A model generated the notes under the pieces. It ran no database searches. It was given only the letters and a program-made list of their open reading frames with translations, and had not been told where the DNA came from. A stretch of 64,000 nucleotides of DNA from Alphaproteobacteria bacterium (lineage in GTDB: Bacteria > Pseudomonadota > Alphaproteobacteria > Bin65), in assembly GCA_021776685.1 (NCBI GenBank), contig JAJFFJ010000043.1:186001-250000 (forward strand). Reading direction: 5' to 3'. This document shows, piece after piece, positions 1-8,379 of this stretch (the stretch's first letter is position 1; every line of letters begins with the position of its first letter). The position numbers and the translations under genes were made by a program.

Positions 1-111
1 GCGGACCATGTGGTGTTGCGCCAGTTCTATTGCCCCGGCTGCGGCGCCCTTCTCGATACCGAAACGGCCATGTCTGATGATCCCTTTCTGAATGATGTGA
101 TCAACGTCTGA
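1..111 (+). CDS. Acetone carboxylase gamma-like subunit, C-terminal fragment
   Basis: The frame is open from the left edge to TGA at 109-111 and encodes the last 36 residues of a protein whose start lies outside the window. The fragment carries FYCPGCGALLDTE, resembling the C-terminal cysteine motif of the small (gamma) subunit found with acetone or acetophenone carboxylase and HyuA/HyuB-type ATPases. In that family the CPxC pair probably binds a metal. The genes that would encode its large partners are expected to the left. It is upstream of and codirectional with the next two genes. Family assignment rests on a short tail, so it is moderate. Confidence 0.6.
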   Translation, partial: ADHVVLRQFYCPGCGALLDTETAMSDDPFLNDVINV

Positions 112-147
112 TTCACATTTCCCCATCGGCGACACAGGAGCTGACCT

Positions 148-495
148 ATGCATCAGATGGATGCGCCCGCAATCTACCTGGTCAAGTTCTGGGTCAAACC
201 GGGTGGAGAAGCGCCGGTTTTCGATTGGTTGGACAACGGACATCTGGCCGACGTGGTCAAGCAGCCCGGTTTTCTGTGGACCCGCCGATACAGACTAGTT
301 GAACCGGATGGGGAAGGCTGGCCTGCCTACGCTATGATCTATGGCGTCGAGTCGCTGGATGCGCTCAACGCCTATTTCGAAAGCGAAGCGACGGCGCGAT
401 ACGCAACGGAGCGCGAAGAACTCGGCCTCAATGACCTGATCAAAATGGATCGGAACTGGGGCGTCCAGGAATTCGCCGTCAATGCAGATGCATGA
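148..495 (+). CDS. Small alpha/beta-barrel protein, unknown function (DUF4286/EthD-like)
   Basis: A 115-residue protein with AGGAG ending eight bases before ATG. The pattern of a strand (YLVKFWVKPG), a helix ending in a PGFLWTRRYRL strand, a YAMIYGV strand and a SLDALNAYF helix fits the dimeric ferredoxin-like alpha/beta barrel of DUF4286 or EthD-type proteins. Such proteins often sit beside catabolic oxygenases and may bind a small substrate. There are no membrane segments or obvious catalytic residues. Its stop is followed directly by the flavin monooxygenase gene, so the pair is probably cotranscribed. Exact family is inferred from fold pattern only. Confidence 0.6.
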   Translation: MHQMDAPAIYLVKFWVKPGGEAPVFDWLDNGHLADVVKQPGFLWTRRYRLVEPDGEGWPAYAMIYGVESLDALNAYFESEATARYATEREELGLNDLIKMDRNWGVQEFAVNADA

Positions 496-546
496 GTGCC
501 AAGACGGTTGCCACCGAAACGGCGCAGCAAAGCCTCTAGACTCCGC

Positions 547-1680
547 ATGACCTCAGCACAGCCAACGATTGCGATTATCGGCGCCGGAATAGGGGGCCTG
601 GCGGCGTCTGCGTGTCTGCGAAAGTTTGGCCTTGACGCGACCATCTATGAACAGGCGCCAGCCTTTGCGCGGATCGGCGCAGGTATCCAGATGAGCCCCA
701 ACGCTGTCCGGGTCCTGGATGGTATTGGCATCGGCGATCGCATCCGCGAGACGGCGTTCGAACCACCGCACTGGCGCAACCGGGATTTCGATACCGGGCA
801 AATGTCCAACGAACACCCACTCGGGCCGAATGCACGTGAACGTTATGGTGTTCCCTATGTGCTGATGCATCGTGGCGATCTTCACGCAGCGCTTCACGGG
901 GCGGTGCCGGACCACACGATTCGCTATAGCCACAAGCTCGTCGGGATTGATCAATCTGACGAAGGGGTTTCGCTGAAATTCGGGAATGGCGATGTTGTGA
1001 CGGCCGATGCAGTGATTGCTTCCGATGGCGTGCATTCACCGGTGCGGGACTGGATGCTGGGCGTGGAAGCGCCGACTTTCACCGGGCGGCTGGCTTATCG
1101 GACGACGTTCCCGACGTCGCTGTTGCAGGGCTATGAAATTCGGGATGACAGCGTCAAATGGTGGGGTCCCGACCGGCATATCGTGATCTATTTCGTGACC
1201 GCCGCCCGTGACGAGATTTATTTCACCACCAGCCAGCCCGAACCGGAGTTCCAGGTTGAGTCCTGGTCGCAGACCGGAGACGTTGGCGAACTGCGGGCGG
1301 CTTTTGCAGATTTCCATGCTGACGTGCGCGCTGTACTTGGTGTCTGTCCATCGGTTCACAAATGGGCGATCTTCGAGCGTGCGCCGCTTGCCCGATGGAC
1401 CGAAGGTAGCGTGACCCTGATGGGCGATGCCTGCCACCCAATGACCCCCTATATGGCCCAGGGCGCTGCCAATGCGCTCGAAGATGCGGTGGTGCTCGCA
1501 CGATGTCTGGCCGATGGTGGCACAGAGGACATCCAGGCGGCTTTTCAAAAGTTCGAAGCGGCGCGCAAACCCCGCACCAGCGAGATCCAGGCGACATCCC
1601 ACCGCAATGAATTCATGCGCAAGAAGACCGATCCCGACTGGGTATATGGCTACGACGCCTGGTCGGTTGATCTGCCCTAA
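547..1680 (+). CDS. FAD-dependent aromatic monooxygenase, 6-hydroxynicotinate 3-monooxygenase-like
   Basis: A 377-residue class A flavoprotein hydroxylase. It shows the N-terminal Rossmann motif GAGIGG at residues 12-17 and the second FAD motif GDACHPMTPYMAQGANALED-like near residue 295. The tail with TDPDWVYGYDAW resembles 6-hydroxynicotinate 3-monooxygenase (NicC), which removes a carboxylate while hydroxylating the ring; salicylate hydroxylases are close relatives. A GTG at 496 in the same frame abuts the previous stop, but ATG 547 places the Rossmann strand at the usual distance from the N terminus. Neither start has a strong ribosome site. The context of a carboxylase fragment and a barrel protein supports aromatic or N-heteroaromatic catabolism. 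Substrate unproven. Confidence 0.8.
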   Translation: MTSAQPTIAIIGAGIGGLAASACLRKFGLDATIYEQAPAFARIGAGIQMSPNAVRVLDGIGIGDRIRETAFEPPHWRNRDFDTGQMSNEHPLGPNARERYGVPYVLMHRGDLHAALHGAVPDHTIRYSHKLVGIDQSDEGVSLKFGNGDVVTADAVIASDGVHSPVRDWMLGVEAPTFTGRLAYRTTFPTSLLQGYEIRDDSVKWWGPDRHIVIYFVTAARDEIYFTTSQPEPEFQVESWSQTGDVGELRAAFADFHADVRAVLGVCPSVHKWAIFERAPLARWTEGSVTLMGDACHPMTPYMAQGAANALEDAVVLARCLADGGTEDIQAAFQKFEAARKPRTSEIQATSHRNEFMRKKTDPDWVYGYDAWSVDLP

Positions 1681-1698
1681 ATTGAGCTCAGTCCCAAA

Positions 1699-2850
1699 TT
1701 ACACAGGGCGCTGGTAGACGGTTTGAGCGTTGTGCAGGCCAAGTGCGCGGAAGGCCGCTTCACAGCCGGCGAGGTAAAACACCCAGAGCCGCCGGAAGCG
1801 CTCCGGGTATTTTTCTGGATCGAGGACGTGATAATTGGCGAGGAACCGTTGGCGCCAGTGCGCGAGGGTTGTGGCGTAGTTGACGCCGTCATGATGATAG
1901 GGGCCTGCGATTGGTCTGAGCCCGGCCGCATTTGCGCGATCAACCATTTCGGTCGTCCGGGGCACCCAGCCACCTGGAAAGATGTAGTGCTCTAGCCACG
2001 GGTCCGTCACCCGATACGGCCAGTCGACGATGCAATGGACCACCGCCAGTCCGCCAGGCTTCAGTAGACGTCGAATGCAGTCAAAAAAATCTTTCAGTTT
2101 GCGTCTGCCCACATGCTCGATCATGCCAATGGACAGGATCCGGTCAAATGCGCCAGGGTTTTCCCGCGCAAATTCCCGATAGTCCGCGAGTTTGAATACC
2201 GCCTCGGATTTGGCCTCATTGGCTCGATCTTGCGCGAGGTCAATCTGCTCCTGCGCCAGATTGATTCCGGTCACGTGCGCGCCCCGACGGCTGGCTTCGA
2301 TGGCGGCGCTGCCCCAGCCGCAGCCAATATCTAGAACGTTGGCACCCTCGAACAGTTGCAGGCGCTCGATAGCCGTGTCGATCTTGCGCTTTTGCGCGGC
2401 TGGCAGGTCACTATCCTGATCGTCAAAGAATCCACATGAATAGTTCATGCCTTCATCCAGAAACGTCGCGAACAACTCGTTGCCGCGGTCGTAATGGTGA
2501 GACGAATTCTGGTGGCTGGCGCGGGGCGTAGCCGACCGAGCTCCTGTGCTGATGCTATGCTTTATCCGGTAGATCGCGGTGTGATGTGGCAGGGGCCGGG
2601 AGAGGCCGTGTTGGCCCAAGAGGCGTAGGAATGGCTCGAGATGATCGAAGTCCATATCCCATTTGCGGTCCACAAAACCTTCTCCGAACGCCAGGGACCC
2701 GCGGATCGCCATATCCCGCCAGAGGCGTGGGTCGCTGACGTTCGCGCTGAAAGACTGGCCCGTGTCGAAGATAAACCGGCAGCTATCGGCTTCCGAAATA
2801 ATGTCCACCCCGTGCATCCGGAAATAGTGTCGGACCAGGGTTCTGAACAT
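1699..2850 (-). CDS. cfa: Cyclopropane-fatty-acyl-phospholipid synthase
   Basis: A 383-residue S-adenosylmethionine-dependent enzyme of the CFA synthase family, which adds a methylene bridge to unsaturated acyl chains of membrane phospholipids. Family hallmarks are HYDRGNELF near residue 119, YSCGFF near 137 and the SAM-binding LDIGCGWG at 173-180. Length matches the family. GGGAG lies about nine bases before the ATG. It is downstream of the oxygenase and megaenzyme genes on the same strand after a 138-base gap, so cotranscription is possible. It converges with the monooxygenase gene with only 18 bases between the stops. Confidence 0.9.
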   Translation of the reverse strand: MFRTLVRHYFRMHGVDIISEADSCRFIFDTGQSFSANVSDPRLWRDMAIRGSLAFGEGFVDRKWDMDFDHLEPFLRLLGQHGLSRPLPHHTAIYRIKHSISTGARSATPRASHQNSSHHYDRGNELFATFLDEGMNYSCGFFDDQDSDLPAAQKRKIDTAIERLQLFEGANVLDIGCGWGSAAIEASRRGAHVTGINLAQEQIDLAQDRANEAKSEAVFKLADYREFARENPGAFDRILSIGMIEHVGRRKLKDFFDCIRRLLKPGGLAVVHCIVDWPYRVTDPWLEHYIFPGGWVPRTTEMVDRANAAGLRPIAGPYHHDGVNYATTLAHWRQRFLANYHVLDPEKYPERFRRLWVFYLAGCEAAFRALGLHNAQTVYQRPV

Positions 2851-2988
2851 ACGCAGCTGCTCCCATTTTGATCAGCCAGGCCAATTGGTGTATGGGCCCG
2901 GCACTTCAGACAACTATAGCTCAGATGATGGGCAAAAGCAGCCGTTGGAGAGGAGAAGGCGGGCTTTCCGGTCACCCGAAACCTCTCG

Positions 2989-5900
2989 TCAAGCCGCGGC
3001 GTGTTTCTTTTTGAAGAGGCCGGTCAACTCATCTTTGGACCCAGGCCGAATGGCCGCCGCATTGCTGAAAGCATCCTTTGCGTCCGCGCGCCGGCCAAGC
3101 TGAAGGAATGCCTGGCCCTGGCAAACCAGGGCCGAATAGCTGGTTGCAATGTGGCCAGGTGCGCGGTCGATTAGGGTTAGGACATCACCTGGGCGGCCAG
3201 CGCTGAGATAGTTTTCCGCCAGAAGAGCATACAGCCAATAGGAGCTTGGGTTGAGATCGACCACAGTTTCCATATGAGCCGTTGCCTCTTGCTGCCTCCC
3301 GCGATGGGCGAGCATTTCGGCGAGTCGAACGCGCGTCCAAAGATGGGTCGCATCCATCTCCAACCCGTAGGCAAGTGTCGTTTCCGCGTCATCGAATTCA
3401 CCGGCTGCGATAAAGAGGCGGCCTTTCTGTTCGGCGACAGAAACATGATCGGGCGTGATCTTTCGAACTCGAGAAATGGCGGCATCCAAGCGGCCGGCAA
3501 GCGCCGTTCCTGCAAATCTGTGAGCAAAGCGTAATTCCGTCGTCAACGGCCAGGGATCGCGGGTCAGCGCGCCCAGATACGCTGTCTCTGCCGTCGCGGT
3601 ATCTCCGGCGTCCAACAGCGCTTCTGCGAGATTGCCGTAAGCCCAGAAGGGCTGGTCAGGATCGTGTCCGATAACCTCCTGATAGAGATCGATCTCTCGC
3701 TTTGTGTCGCCGGCGCGGGCTGCGGCCCGTGCCGCATAGCGCAGGCGACGCGCTCGTTCCATCTCGCCCCCGACTGGCGCTGCATGGCCAGCCTCGCGCT
3801 TCAGAACACTATCCAGCGCCTCAGCTAGATTGTCGACGCCTGCCGAGCGCAGGATTGATTCGTGGGACCCGCCAATGGGAATGATCTCGACGCCGCCCAA
3901 CGCAATTTCACCCCAGCCGCCGGTCGGGTCGGACCGGTGATATGCATCTTCCGATTCAGCGCGAAAATATACTACCCGGCCATGAAATGGCTTTGCGGCG
4001 CATCTGTCGAGCGCCCATTTGTTGTAGGCTTCAACAGTCTGGTCGGACGGACTGCGGGATTTTGCCGCTACATACCGATGGTCCAGTTCCGCTTCGTCAT
4101 CGAAGACCGCCAGCAAGGAGACTGGCTGACCGTAGTCTACAAAGCGGTGGATCATACCGAGCGCCACGTGAGCGCCCATAGAGAAGCCGGCGACGGCGAC
4201 TGGCCCATCAACTTTCTCTTTCATGACCATCGCCGCCATGTCCGCGCCAATCGTCATGACATCGCGGTCAACAGTTTCATCAAGTTCCAGCTTGGGGGCG
4301 TGCAGCACCCAGATTTCGTGCGCTGCCTTCAGGGCGGTCGCAAGTGCTGGCGCATATTCGACGGCGCCCTGGATCCCTGGCGCCAAAATCAAGCGTCCTC
4401 CCCCTTGGGCGCCAGCCAGTATTTCCACATGGCCCACGCCCGCCTGGCCACGGTACGCCGCGACGGCGCGTGCCAGGCCAATGGCCGAGTCTTCCTGGAG
4501 GAAGACCGCCGGGCTTAGGCTTGCGCCAAAACGTTGCTCAATTTCCAATAGAAGTTCTATCGCTGCTAGCGAATCGCCACCGCTCTCGAAGAATCCGTCG
4601 CCCGCGCTCATTGATGGTTGGCGTGCGTGCTGCCGTAAAAGTTCCAGAATATCATGCTCAAGCGTGGTGCTTGGCGTAGACAAAAATGGCAGCCGCAGCA
4701 GCGCACGGGCGCCGTTCCCGGCGAGATACGCGTATGTGTCGGCCAACGCGTTCCGGGATATCTTGCCTACGTCGTTTACCGGGATGTCTTGGACGACCAA
4801 GACACGCTCAGGAACCATATGGCTCGGCAACAGCGCGGCAGCAAAAAGCCTCACTTCAGCCTCATGGCTGTCCGCGCCGTGCGCAAGTTGTACAATCGAC
4901 ACCAGGCGCTGGCCCAGGAAGCGATCCGGAACGCCGAACGCTGCGGCTTGCGCCACATGCGGATGGCGGCGAAGAACTGCTTCAACCAGGTCAGGCATGA
5001 TCTTCTCAGCGCCCCTGCTGATCCGGTCGTCGACTCTGCCGACGACATATAGAAATCCCGCTGCATCCAACCGTCCGAGATCTCCAGTACGAAGGCGGCC
5101 AGCGTCATCCACCTGCGAATTGCAAGCCAGACTGCGGCTTACCACGGGGTTTATGTGGCCGCCTCGGACGGCAATCTCTCCCCGCTTACCCGCCTCCACC
5201 GGCAATCCGGCATCATCGAGTATCGCCACGTCCCAACGGGGATTGACCTGCCCCACGGCGTCGTCGGGTGTTGACTGATTCCGAGGCGTTAACGCGATGA
5301 AGGGCGAGGTTTCCGTCATGCCGTAGAATTGTACGACCTTCGCCTGCATTTCCTGGCGTAGGCGGTGCACCAAATCCGGCGAGACCCTGTCGGAGCCGAC
5401 GGCTGCAACTTTCAGGACGCCTGGCGGGGGTGTCCACCCGCGATCGGCCGCTTTTTCGAGGAGCGCCTGGAATATCGCTGGCGCGCCGCTCATGTAGGTG
5501 GGTTTACAGGCATTGATCCAGTCGATGATTCGTGCCCCCTGAAACCCAGGCGTCCAGACCACTTCCCCGCCGCTGGCCCAAATGGGAAGCGCGCTCCGAA
5601 TCAGGCTGTGCATGTGGGCGAACGGCATGACGCACAGGGAGCGGTCTGAAGAGGCCAAGCCAAGCTGCGCCGCAAAATCTCCGATTCCGTCCAGCAGGCT
5701 GCGATGGGTAGAGGCGACAATCTTTGGCGCTGCTGTGGATCCGGTTGTCATCGCCATCAATGCGATATCGCTCGAGTATGGTCCTTCATCCTCGCGGGCA
5801 GGATCAGCCCGGTCGACGGTCACCTCAAAACAGCCTGCGGGTCGGTCATGACCCGGCGTCATCCGCAGCAGCTTTGCGCCATGTGTGGCGGCAACTTCTA

Positions 5901-6264
5901 CGAGGGGCGCCGTCGGCCGATCCATCATCAAGACTGCTTTGACCTGAACCTCGACCTCGTTGAAAATATTCTCCCACACTTGGCGGGGCTCTAGAGGCGG
6001 CACCGGGAAGGCCGTCGCCACCGATGCGACACTCAGGAACGCGGTTAGCGCCGCCGGCCCGTCGGGCACCGATATCAGTACGATATCTCCACGGCCGATG
6101 CCCCAACCCCTCAGTTGCTGACCGGTTTGTTCGACAAAACGGGCAAGCGCGTCATGAGAGAGTGATGGCGCGCCAGCAATACCTGACAGGGCTGCCTTCT
6201 CGCCAAAGGAACGGGCTACTTTGCCTGCCATGCTGGCGATTGTCTGGCCGTCGCTGTCGCTCAC
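2989..6264 (-). CDS. Adenylation-carrier-thioesterase-TPR megaenzyme (NRPS-like)
   Basis: A 1091-residue multidomain enzyme. An AMP-forming adenylation domain spans about 1-515, with the phosphate loop MTTGSTAAPK (172-181), YGMTE (314-318), TGD (393-395) and the catalytic lysine in DVGKISRNAL (Lys501). A carrier domain (about 535-605) has the phosphopantetheine serine in GGDSL (Ser565). A thioesterase-like alpha/beta hydrolase follows (about 615-840) with nucleophile elbow GFSMG (Ser695). The C terminus, about 845-1085, is tetratricopeptide-like. No condensation domain is present, so it would activate one acyl or amino acid and release it hydrolytically or to a partner. Its ATG overlaps the oxygenase stop by four bases, implying coupled translation. 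The activated substrate is unknown. Confidence 0.85.
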   Translation of the reverse strand: MSDSDGQTIASMAGKVARSFGEKAALSGIAGAPSLSHDALARFVEQTGQQLRGWGIGRGDIVLISVPDGPAALTAFLSVASVATAFPVPPLEPRQVWENIFNEVEVQVKAVLMMDRPTAPLVEVAATHGAKLLRMTPGHDRPAGCFEVTVDRADPAREDEGPYSSDIALMAMTTGSTAAPKIVASTHRSLLDGIGDFAAQLGLASSDRSLCVMPFAHMHSLIRSALPIWASGGEVVWTPGFQGARIIDWINACKPTYMSGAPAIFQALLEKAADRGWTPPPGVLKVAAVGSDRVSPDLVHRLRQEMQAKVVQFYGMTETSPFIALTPRNQSTPDDAVGQVNPRWDVAILDDAGLPVEAGKRGEIAVRGGHINPVVSRSLACNSQVDDAGRLRTGDLGRLDAAGFLYVVGRVDDRISRGAEKIMPDLVEAVLRRHPHVAQAAAFGVPDRFLGQRLVSIVQLAHGADSHEAEVRLFAAALLPSHMVPERVLVVQDIPVNDVGKISRNALADTYAYLAGNGARALLRLPFLSTPSTTLEHDILELLRQHARQPSMSAGDGFFESGGDSLAAIELLLEIEQRFGASLSPAVFLQEDSAIGLARAVAAYRGQAGVGHVEILAGAQGGGRLILAPGIQGAVEYAPALATALKAAHEIWVLHAPKLELDETVDRDVMTIGADMAAMVMKEKVDGPVAVAGFSMGAHVALGMIHRFVDYGQPVSLLAVFDDEAELDHRYVAAKSRSPSDQTVEAYNKWALDRCAAKPFHGRVVYFRAESEDAYHRSDPTGGWGEIALGGVEIIPIGGSHESILRSAGVDNLAEALDSVLKREAGHAAPVGGEMERARRLRYAARAAARAGDTKREIDLYQEVIGHDPDQPFWAYGNLAEALLDAGDTATAETAYLGALTRDPWPLTTELRFAHRFAGTALAGRLDAAISRVRKITPDHVSVAEQKGRLFIAAGEFDDAETTLAYGLEMDATHLWTRVRLAEMLAHRGRQQEATAHMETVVDLNPSSYWLYALLAENYLSAGRPGDVLTLIDRAPGHIATSYSALVCQGQAFLQLGRRADAKDAFSNAAAIRPGSKDELTGLFKKKHAAA

Positions 6265-7196
6265 GCCATCCCCACGTAGATTGCGCGATCACCGATAAAT
6301 GGCCGCCTGCCATGGGCGATGCGACTGTTGTCCAAAAGCAGGATGTCCCCCTGCCGCCAGGTGAATACAACCTCGCGGGCTGCCTGCATTCCGGTCAGAT
6401 AGGTGATGTCGTCTGCCCCGATCGGCGCACCATCGCCATAGAAGGCAATTTTCGGAAACTGGCTTTCGCCGCCGTACAGTTTTAACAGACGCTCGTAATG
6501 GCCTGGCCCAAGGTGGGCCGGGTGCCAGTTGACGGCTTGGCTCAGCCATACTTCCACACCGGTTTCCGGATGGGGGGCAATCGCCGGCGCACGCAGTTCC
6601 ACCCTCAGGCCTCCGTCATCGGTCCAGGTGAAGCCCGCTCCCTGTGATATCAGGGTGGCTTCTATCTTGTTCTGGTCTGCGCATTCATAGACCTGCATCC
6701 AGGACTTCCCGAAGCCATCGCCACCACTCAGGTTCATGACGTATAGGACGCCTTCTTCGCGAAAGCGGTCGACAATACGCGTGTCCAGCACTTCGGCAAA
6801 TCTGGCCATGTTCCCGATGGGTGTTTCACCGCCGGACTCTGCGGTGCGGTGGCAATAAAACCAAATCCGATCTGGAGGATTCGGAAAATAGGTCGCTTCG
6901 CAATGGAGCGGGATTGGTACCCGCGCGGAGTATTCCGTCGACGTGTAGATATTGCCGCCTAGATGGGATCGGGGAGACCCGCCGCCCACATAACGCCTGA
7001 GATCTGGCGACATGGAGCGGCAAACCTGTTCGAAACCTTCATGGGATCGAATTTCGGTGCCGCGGAATAACACGGCGCCTTGTTCCAGCAGGATTTTCTC
7101 TACGTGGCGCTTGTTGTCGCCCAGCCAGCTCGAAAAGTCCCCAGCCGCCATGCCGGAAACGTCGGTGTCGATAACCTTGAGAAGCGCGCTTTTCAT
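6261..7196 (-). CDS. TauD/TfdA-family Fe(II)/2-oxoglutarate-dependent oxygenase
   Basis: A 311-residue protein with the jelly-roll oxygenase signatures: proximal iron ligands in HCEATYFPNPP (His98, Glu100, so HxE rather than HxD) and distal His295 in IAHGRRPF. Enzymes of this family hydroxylate or desaturate small acids, and members coupled to carrier proteins hydroxylate tethered amino acids. The open frame extends upstream to 7382, but the recognisable domain begins right after ATG 7196 and the longer version would overlap the divergent glycosyltransferase region. The 3' end overlaps the megaenzyme start by ATGA, so the oxygenase may act on the substrate loaded there. HxE is a tolerated but less usual facial triad. 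Confidence 0.8.
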   Translation of the reverse strand: MKSALLKVIDTDVSGMAAGDFSSWLGDNKRHVEKILLEQGAVLFRGTEIRSHEGFEQVCRSMSPDLRRYVGGGSPRSHLGGNIYTSTEYSARVPIPLHCEATYFPNPPDRIWFYCHRTAESGGETPIGNMARFAEVLDTRIVDRFREEGVLYVMNLSGGDGFGKSWMQVYECADQNKIEATLISQGAGFTWTDDGGLRVELRAPAIAPHPETGVEVWLSQAVNWHPAHLGPGHYERLLKLYGGESQFPKIAFYGDGAPIGADDITYLTGMQAAREVVFTWRQGDILLLDNSRIAHGRRPFIGDRAIYVGMA

Positions 7197-7434
7197 GCGG
7201 TCGTTGCCACTCTGGCGTGAGGCGATCCGTGATTGGGGCGCCAAGCGCTGGGTGCCAATCCTCCCCATAATACCACGCGTATACTGAATGAAATGCTTCC
7301 ATTGCGAGCCAAATTGACGACGTTTGGTCCGGAACGGCGGCTGGAGTGTTTGTGGGATCGAAAATCTTTGCCGCCTGGCCACAGAGCCTGTTAGAGAGGC
7401 AGGGTCTGCTTTAGCACCGGCGGAGGGGACGAAG

Positions 7435-8379
7435 TTGCGCGCTGCTGTGGTTATTCCAATTCACAACGATCTCGATGCATGTCGTCGTGTTCTCAGCGAT
7501 ATTGAGTCTGTGGCTGACGGCATCTCCCATCAGCTTGAAATCGTGATCGTTGACGATGGGTCGAACAATCCGCCAATCCGGCCGGACAGCTTTGGTCCCT
7601 GTCGCCTTCGGGGCACATTGATCTCGCTGGTCCGGAATGTAGGTCAGCAGCGGGCGGCGACGATTGGCCTGTGCCACGTGGCCAAACGCGAAGACTTGGA
7701 CGCCGTCGTGCTTATGGATGGCGACGGGGAAGACAGGCCGGCCGACATACCCCAGCTCCTTGATTTGGTTGAAGAAGGTGATGCGACGGTTGTTGTCGCA
7801 TCGCGCAGGCGGCGCCAGGTTGGTATCCGATTTCGCTTCTTCTACTTTTTTTACAAGCTCATGTTTCGCCTTCTTACGGGCCGCTGGATCGACTTTGGCA
7901 ATTTTTCGGCCATGCACATCGATGCAGTACGCCGGTTGGCCTATTTGGACTCGCTCTGGCTTCACACCGCGGCCTCTGCGCTGATGTCCCGGGAACCGTT
8001 GAAGCGAGTCAAATGTGACCGGGGAGCCCGCCATCTGGGGAAGAGCAACTTCTCGTTTGCAATGCATGTCACTTATGGGCTCAGGGCAATTGCGGTTTTC
8101 AATGAAATATTGCTTGCCCGCATCGTTGTGTTGTCAGGTGCAATCTGTGCGGCCGCGCTCGCGGCAGTGTTGTTTGCTGTAAGTTTAAAATTGAGCGGCC
8201 TTGCAACACCCAATTGGGTGACGGTTGTCCTCGTTTCCATGGCTGTATTCACAGTCCAGGCGATTATCTTGTGCATTCTCGGAGTGCAGATTGCGTCGGC
8301 GAACCGATCCGCCTCGACGCGACCGCCCATTGCGTTTGCCGACCAGTATATTGCGGAGATTCGACAATTTTCGGCCTAG
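7435..8379 (+). CDS. Family 2 glycosyltransferase with two C-terminal membrane helices (DPM1/GtrB-like)
   Basis: About 314 residues. The GT-A nucleotide-sugar motif starts at VVIPIHNDLD, IVDDGS follows, and LMDGDGEDRP carries the metal-binding acidic pair. Two hydrophobic helices close the protein (IVVLSGAICAAALAAVLFAV and WVTVVLVSMAVFTVQAIILC). This is the arrangement of polyprenyl-phosphate sugar transferases such as GtrB or ArnC, which load a sugar on undecaprenyl phosphate at the inner membrane. TTG 7435 is preceded at good spacing by GGAGGGG; an in-frame TTG at 7324 has no ribosome site. The next membrane protein gene may use the lipid-linked sugar. Confidence 0.82.
   Translation: MRAAVVIPIHNDLDACRRVLSDIESVADGISHQLEIVIVDDGSNNPPIRPDSFGPCRLRGTLISLVRNVGQQRAATIGLCHVAKREDLDAVVLMDGDGEDRPADIPQLLDLVEEGDATVVVASRRRRQVGIRFRFFYFFYKLMFRLLTGRWIDFGNFSAMHIDAVRRLAYLDSLWLHTAASALMSREPLKRVKCDRGARHLGKSNFSFAMHVTYGLRAIAVFNEILLARIVVLSGAICAAALAAVLFAVSLKLSGLATPNWVTVVLVSMAVFTVQAIILCILGVQIASANRSASTRPPIAFADQYIAEIRQFSA

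Noticed and set aside
4223-5278. A 351-codon plus-strand frame opposite the megaenzyme.
   Set aside because: The product is Ala-, Ser-, Arg-rich low-complexity sequence typical of a shadow; the minus strand encodes complete adenylation motifs.
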